NCBI RefSeq assembly: GCF_002414005.1
Contig: NZ_DHYG01000027.1
Coordinates: forward strand, 1 to 25,885
Source of the DNA: Psychrobacter sp. UBA5136
GTDB taxonomy: Bacteria; Pseudomonadota; Gammaproteobacteria; Pseudomonadales; Moraxellaceae
Length of the DNA: 25,885 bases
Reading direction: 5' to 3'
The translations under genes were made by a program, and so were the position numbers. The notes under the pieces are model-generated. The model saw only the letters and a program-made list of their open reading frames with translations. It did not search any database and was not told where the DNA came from. Positions within the stretch are counted from its first letter, which is position 1. Each line of letters opens with the position of its first letter. Positions 23,257 through 25,885 of the stretch are shown one piece after another.

Positions 23257-23607
23257 TTAAGCGGCTGGGCTATTGGCTTCAATCAAAGGCTTAAGCTCGC
23301 CTGACTGGTACATTTGTAAAATGATGTCTGAACCACCCATCAATTCACCGTCGATCCATAGTTGTGGGAACGTTGGCCAGTTACCAACCTTTGGCAACGT
23401 CGCGCGAATCTCTGGATTTTCCAAAATATTGACATAGGCAAATGGACGGCCAATTTGAGTCAAAACCTCAATCGATTTGGCAGAAAATCCGCACTGCGGA
23501 AACTGCGGCGTGCCTTTCATATAAAGGATGACTTTATTGTCTTTGATTTGATCACGAATCAGCTGTTCAACATCGTTTGTAGCGGTATTTGGGGTTTGCT
23601 CGCTCAT
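23257..23607 (-). CDS. grxD: Monothiol glutaredoxin, Grx4/GrxD family
   Basis: A 116-residue monothiol glutaredoxin with the CGFS active site (39-42) in the context TPQFPQCGFSAKS, followed by the glutathione-binding NWPTFPQLWI segment and GGSDIILQMYQSGEL. CGFS glutaredoxins bind a [2Fe-2S] cluster with glutathione, often with a BolA partner, and act in iron-sulfur trafficking in the cytoplasm. Length matches E. coli GrxD (115). The start is supported by AGGAG six bases upstream. A 16-bp tandem repeat array lies roughly 100-190 bases upstream of the start codon, in its probable promoter region. Confidence 0.96.
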   Translation of the reverse strand: MSEQTPNTATNDVEQLIRDQIKDNKVILYMKGTPQFPQCGFSAKSIEVLTQIGRPFAYVNILENPEIRATLPKVGNWPTFPQLWIDGELMGGSDIILQMYQSGELKPLIEANSPAA

Positions 23608-23700
23608 AAAAGCTCCTATTCATTAAATAATCGATAAAACATTAAACCTAGCATGTGGCTGGTACATGGGGCGATTGCGGCTATATTGCAAGCCCCATCC

Positions 23701-23797
23701 ATAATAGTCAGCAGTGAATGACAATCAATGGCCAATAGTAATCAGTAGTAATAACAGTCAGCGGTAATAACCGTCAATGTTAATAACAATCCACCTT
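23701..23797. repeat. Degenerate 16-bp tandem repeat array between ispF and grxD
   Basis: Units starting AATA recur exactly every 16 bases at 23734, 23750, 23766 and 23782 (AATAGTAATCAGTAGT, AATAACAGTCAGCGGT, AATAACCGTCAATGTT, AATAACAATCCACCTT), with two more degenerate units before them (from 23701). The array is downstream of ispF and upstream of grxD, both on the minus strand. Confidence 0.65.
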
Positions 23798-23816
23798 GTT
23801 GATTTACTATTTGGGA

Positions 23817-24317
23817 TTAAACGCCTGTCGTATTAGAAACCAATAATACCACGGCATTGGCCATAATGCCCTCTTGCCGACCGGTAAAGCCTAATTTTTC
23901 GGTCGTTGTGGCTTTAATGCTGACATTACTCACATCGGTTTGCAAGTCGCTGGCGATATTTTCGCGCATAGCCAAATTATATGGCGCCAATTTTGGGCGC
24001 TCGCACATCACGGTAATGTCGGCATTGCCTAAAGTATAACCGGCGGCTTGCACTTTACCATACACATAACGGAGTAGGACGCGCGAGTCCAAGCCTGCGT
24101 GCGCGGCATCGGTATCTGGAAAATGTTGCCCAATATCACCAAGTGCTAGCGCGCCAAGTAACGCATCGGCAAGCGCATGCAGCACCACATCACCATCAGA
24201 ATGTGCAAGCAAACTATGGCTGTGCTCAATCGGCACGCCTGCCAGTATGACATATTGCTGCTGCTCGCCCGTATTATGAAACGCATGAACATCAATACCT
24301 TGACCAATTTTTATCAT
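23817..24317 (-). CDS. ispF: 2-C-methyl-D-erythritol 2,4-cyclodiphosphate synthase
   Basis: IspF makes the cyclic diphosphate intermediate of the non-mevalonate (MEP) isoprenoid pathway, releasing CMP; it works as a trimer with a zinc site. The 166-residue protein shows GQGIDVHAF (Asp9 and His11) and AHSDGDVVLHALADALLGA (His47), equivalent to the E. coli zinc ligands Asp8, His10 and His42, then FPDTD and the signature ATTTEKLGFTGRQEGI. Length is typical (E. coli 159). ispD, its common partner, is not adjacent. The ATG at 24317 is the only sensible start. No intrinsic terminator is visible after the stop, where the 16-bp repeat array begins. Confidence 0.97.
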   Translation of the reverse strand: MIKIGQGIDVHAFHNTGEQQQYVILAGVPIEHSHSLLAHSDGDVVLHALADALLGALALGDIGQHFPDTDAAHAGLDSRVLLRYVYGKVQAAGYTLGNADITVMCERPKLAPYNLAMRENIASDLQTDVSNVSIKATTTEKLGFTGRQEGIMANAVVLLVSNTTGV

Positions 24318-24430
24318 TGTTATTCCAAGTGAATGAAGAGTGATGAGAATAATTTAGAATCGTTATCTAAATTTCCAAAGCGGTTTTACCAAAGGTGAGC
24401 GCGCATAGGTCGCCACCGCTTTCAATTAGC

Positions 24431-24439
24431 TGTTATAAT
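24431..24439 (+). promoter_or_regulatory. Extended -10 promoter candidate for mnmA
   Basis: TGTTATAAT is a perfect extended -10 (TGn plus TATAAT), about 155 bases before the mnmA ATG. No good -35 is seen, which this promoter type tolerates. It would give a leader of roughly 145 bases. Confidence 0.5.
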
Positions 24440-24592
24440 GTGACGCTTATTTTATCACAATACCTAGACCAACATACCCAATCCAAAAATCATAGTAGCA
24501 CCGTTAACCATTTATGCCCTTCTATGTGGCTGTTATTTTGGTTTAAAAAGCGCCTCTATTTTTGGATAACGTATAAATTGTTGAGCAATTTT

Positions 24593-25819
24593 ATGTCAGC
24601 CATGTCAAACACATCTAGCCTACCCGTTTCAGACTTTTTTAGCCCTCAGCGTCCTCTAACGCTTGCCGATATTGACAATCCTAGCAGCAAGCATGTCATC
24701 GTCGGCATGTCGGGCGGCGTCGACTCGTCTGTCTCTGCCGTTTTGCTCCAGCAAGCAGGCTTTAAGGTGGAAGGTCTGTTTATGAAGAACTGGGAAGAAG
24801 ATGACGGCACCGAATATTGCACGGCGATGGATGACCTAGCAGACGCGCAAGCGGTGTGTGACAAAATCGGTATCAAGCTGCATACTGCCAATTTTGCGAT
24901 GGAATATTGGGACCGAGTTTTTGAGCATTTTTTAGCCGAATACAAAGCCGGACGCACGCCAAATCCAGATATTTTATGCAATAAAGAAATCAAATTTAAA
25001 GCGTTTTTAGATTATTCGCTGACGCTTGGCGCCGATTATATTGCCACTGGTCACTACACGCGCCGCAGCGTGAATTATGAAAACAGCAACGGCGAAACGG
25101 TCGCCCAGCTCTTACGTGGACTGGATAATAATAAAGACCAAAGTTATTTTTTACATGCCGTTGGCGGTGATAAAATTGCCAAAACGCTATTTCCAGTTGG
25201 TGAGCTTGAAAAGCCAGTGGTGCGCCAAATCGCTGAAGAGCACGGTTTAATTACCGCTAATAAAAAAGATTCAACGGGTATTTGTTTTATTGGCGAGCGC
25301 CGCTTTAAGGACTTTTTACAGCAGTACTTGCCTGCGCAAAAAGGCGATATCGTCACCGACGACGGTCATATTATTGGGACACATGATGGCCTAATGTATT
25401 ACACCTTGGGTCAGCGCGGCGGCATCGGTATCGGCGGGGTTAAAGACCGTCCTGAGGAGCCTTGGTTTGTACTGGCAAAAGATTTGGACAAAAACCGTTT
25501 AATCGTTGGACAAGGTCATGAGCATCCCATGATGCTAAGCAACGAGCTACAAGCCTATAAACTTGACTGGGTCGATGGTCTGCCGCCTGCCGACATATTT
25601 AGCACGGAAGGCTTACGCTGTATGGCAAAATCCCGCTATCGTCAGCCGGACCAAGCCTGCCGTGTTTACGCGATGAATGACGACGGCTCGGAGGTGCGTG
25701 TGGTATTTGATGAGCCGCAGCGCGCCGTCACGCCCGGTCAATCAGCGGTATTTTATATCGATGAAGTTTGTCTCGGCGGCGGTGTGATTGCGGCTATTGA
25801 TGCGCCGTGTGGGTTTTAG
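24593..25819 (+). CDS. mnmA: tRNA-specific 2-thiouridylase MnmA
   Basis: MnmA adds sulfur at position 2 of the wobble uridine U34 in tRNAs for Lys, Glu and Gln, using ATP and sulfur relayed from IscS. Counting from the ATG at 24593 (408 residues) the ATP pyrophosphatase loop SGGVDSS is at 40-46, the first catalytic cysteine in ILCNKEIKF at 129, and the second in STGICFIGE at 231. LGQRGGIGIGG and the C-terminal beta-barrel complete it. E. coli MnmA is 368 residues; the extra length is mostly an N-terminal extension (1-33). The frame stays open 66 codons further upstream to 24395, but that part includes the promoter candidate and is not family-like. A second ATG at 24602 is also possible. The ribosome binding site is weak. 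Confidence 0.96.
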   Translation: MSAMSNTSSLPVSDFFSPQRPLTLADIDNPSSKHVIVGMSGGVDSSVSAVLLQQAGFKVEGLFMKNWEEDDGTEYCTAMDDLADAQAVCDKIGIKLHTANFAMEYWDRVFEHFLAEYKAGRTPNPDILCNKEIKFKAFLDYSLTLGADYIATGHYTRRSVNYENSNGETVAQLLRGLDNNKDQSYFLHAVGGDKIAKTLFPVGELEKPVVRQIAEEHGLITANKKDSTGICFIGERRFKDFLQQYLPAQKGDIVTDDGHIIGTHDGLMYYTLGQRGGIGIGGVKDRPEEPWFVLAKDLDKNRLIVGQGHEHPMMLSNELQAYKLDWVDGLPPADIFSTEGLRCMAKSRYRQPDQACRVYAMNDDGSEVRVVFDEPQRAVTPGQSAVFYIDEVCLGGGVIAAIDAPCGF

Positions 25820-25885
25820 TTTTTGATAATTTTTAGCTTTTATTTATTTTGTTGTCTTTAGCTTTTTTAACATTTCAGCGCAGAA

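Noticed and set aside
24395..24592. In-frame 66-codon upstream extension of mnmA.
   Set aside because: It contains the extended -10 candidate, does not look like MnmA, and the family begins near the HVIVGMSGG segment. Chance open frame is simpler.
1..25885. CRISPR arrays, toxin-antitoxin pairs, restriction-modification, phage or conjugation genes.
   Set aside because: None was seen. Apart from the IS element, the region is metabolic, transport and housekeeping genes.

Overview
The window looks like an ordinary chromosomal segment of a gamma-proteobacterium of the Moraxellaceae, most likely Psychrobacter. This rests on gene content (type-2 LeuA, a roughly 610-residue AmpG, a membrane PQQ dehydrogenase with a CysB-like regulator beside it, accBC, mnmG, mnmA, ispF, grxD), moderate GC with AT-rich intergenic DNA, and protein style. 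No database search was possible. I see no rRNA, tRNA, CRISPR array, prophage, integron or recognisable defence locus.

Layout. 1-2300: accB-accC (fatty acid synthesis) ending in a bidirectional terminator, then a convergent putative exported protein of unknown function (2370-2987). 3168-4057: one IS630-family insertion sequence with imperfect terminal inverted repeats, a TA duplication, and a transposase split between two frames at an 8-A run. 4100-6692: leuA (minus) with a strong hairpin terminator, divergent from an Lrp/AsnC regulator. 6673-13198, all on the minus strand: a YbfB/YjiJ-type MFS carrier, an ABC1/UbiB-like kinase, a MoeB/ThiF-like E1 enzyme, prmC (release-factor methylase) and an AmpG-like permease. 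13600-18778, plus strand: a CysB-like LysR regulator, a membrane PQQ glucose/quinate-type dehydrogenase, a luciferase-like monooxygenase, and a 50-residue one-helix membrane protein too short for routine gene calling. 18838-24317, minus strand: an AEC transporter, ChaB, mnmG, an unrecognised 187-residue protein, grxD and ispF. 24593-25819: mnmA on the plus strand.

How genes relate. AccB and AccC work together in acetyl-CoA carboxylase. MnmG and MnmA modify the same wobble uridine of the same tRNAs and lie within 5.5 kb. LeuA and the Lrp-type regulator share a 227-bp intergenic region with palindromic sequence, so local control is plausible but unproven. Most other neighbours look like unrelated housekeeping genes, with good intrinsic terminators at many boundaries.

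I did not find a clear new system. The points most worth a second look are: a degenerate 16-bp tandem repeat array between ispF and grxD; operator-like repeats upstream of the CysB-like, Lrp-like and AEC genes; the IS630 homopolymer frameshift; the small membrane protein; low-complexity insertions in the PQQ dehydrogenase and LeuA; and small tandem duplications around the prmC stop and the moeB start.
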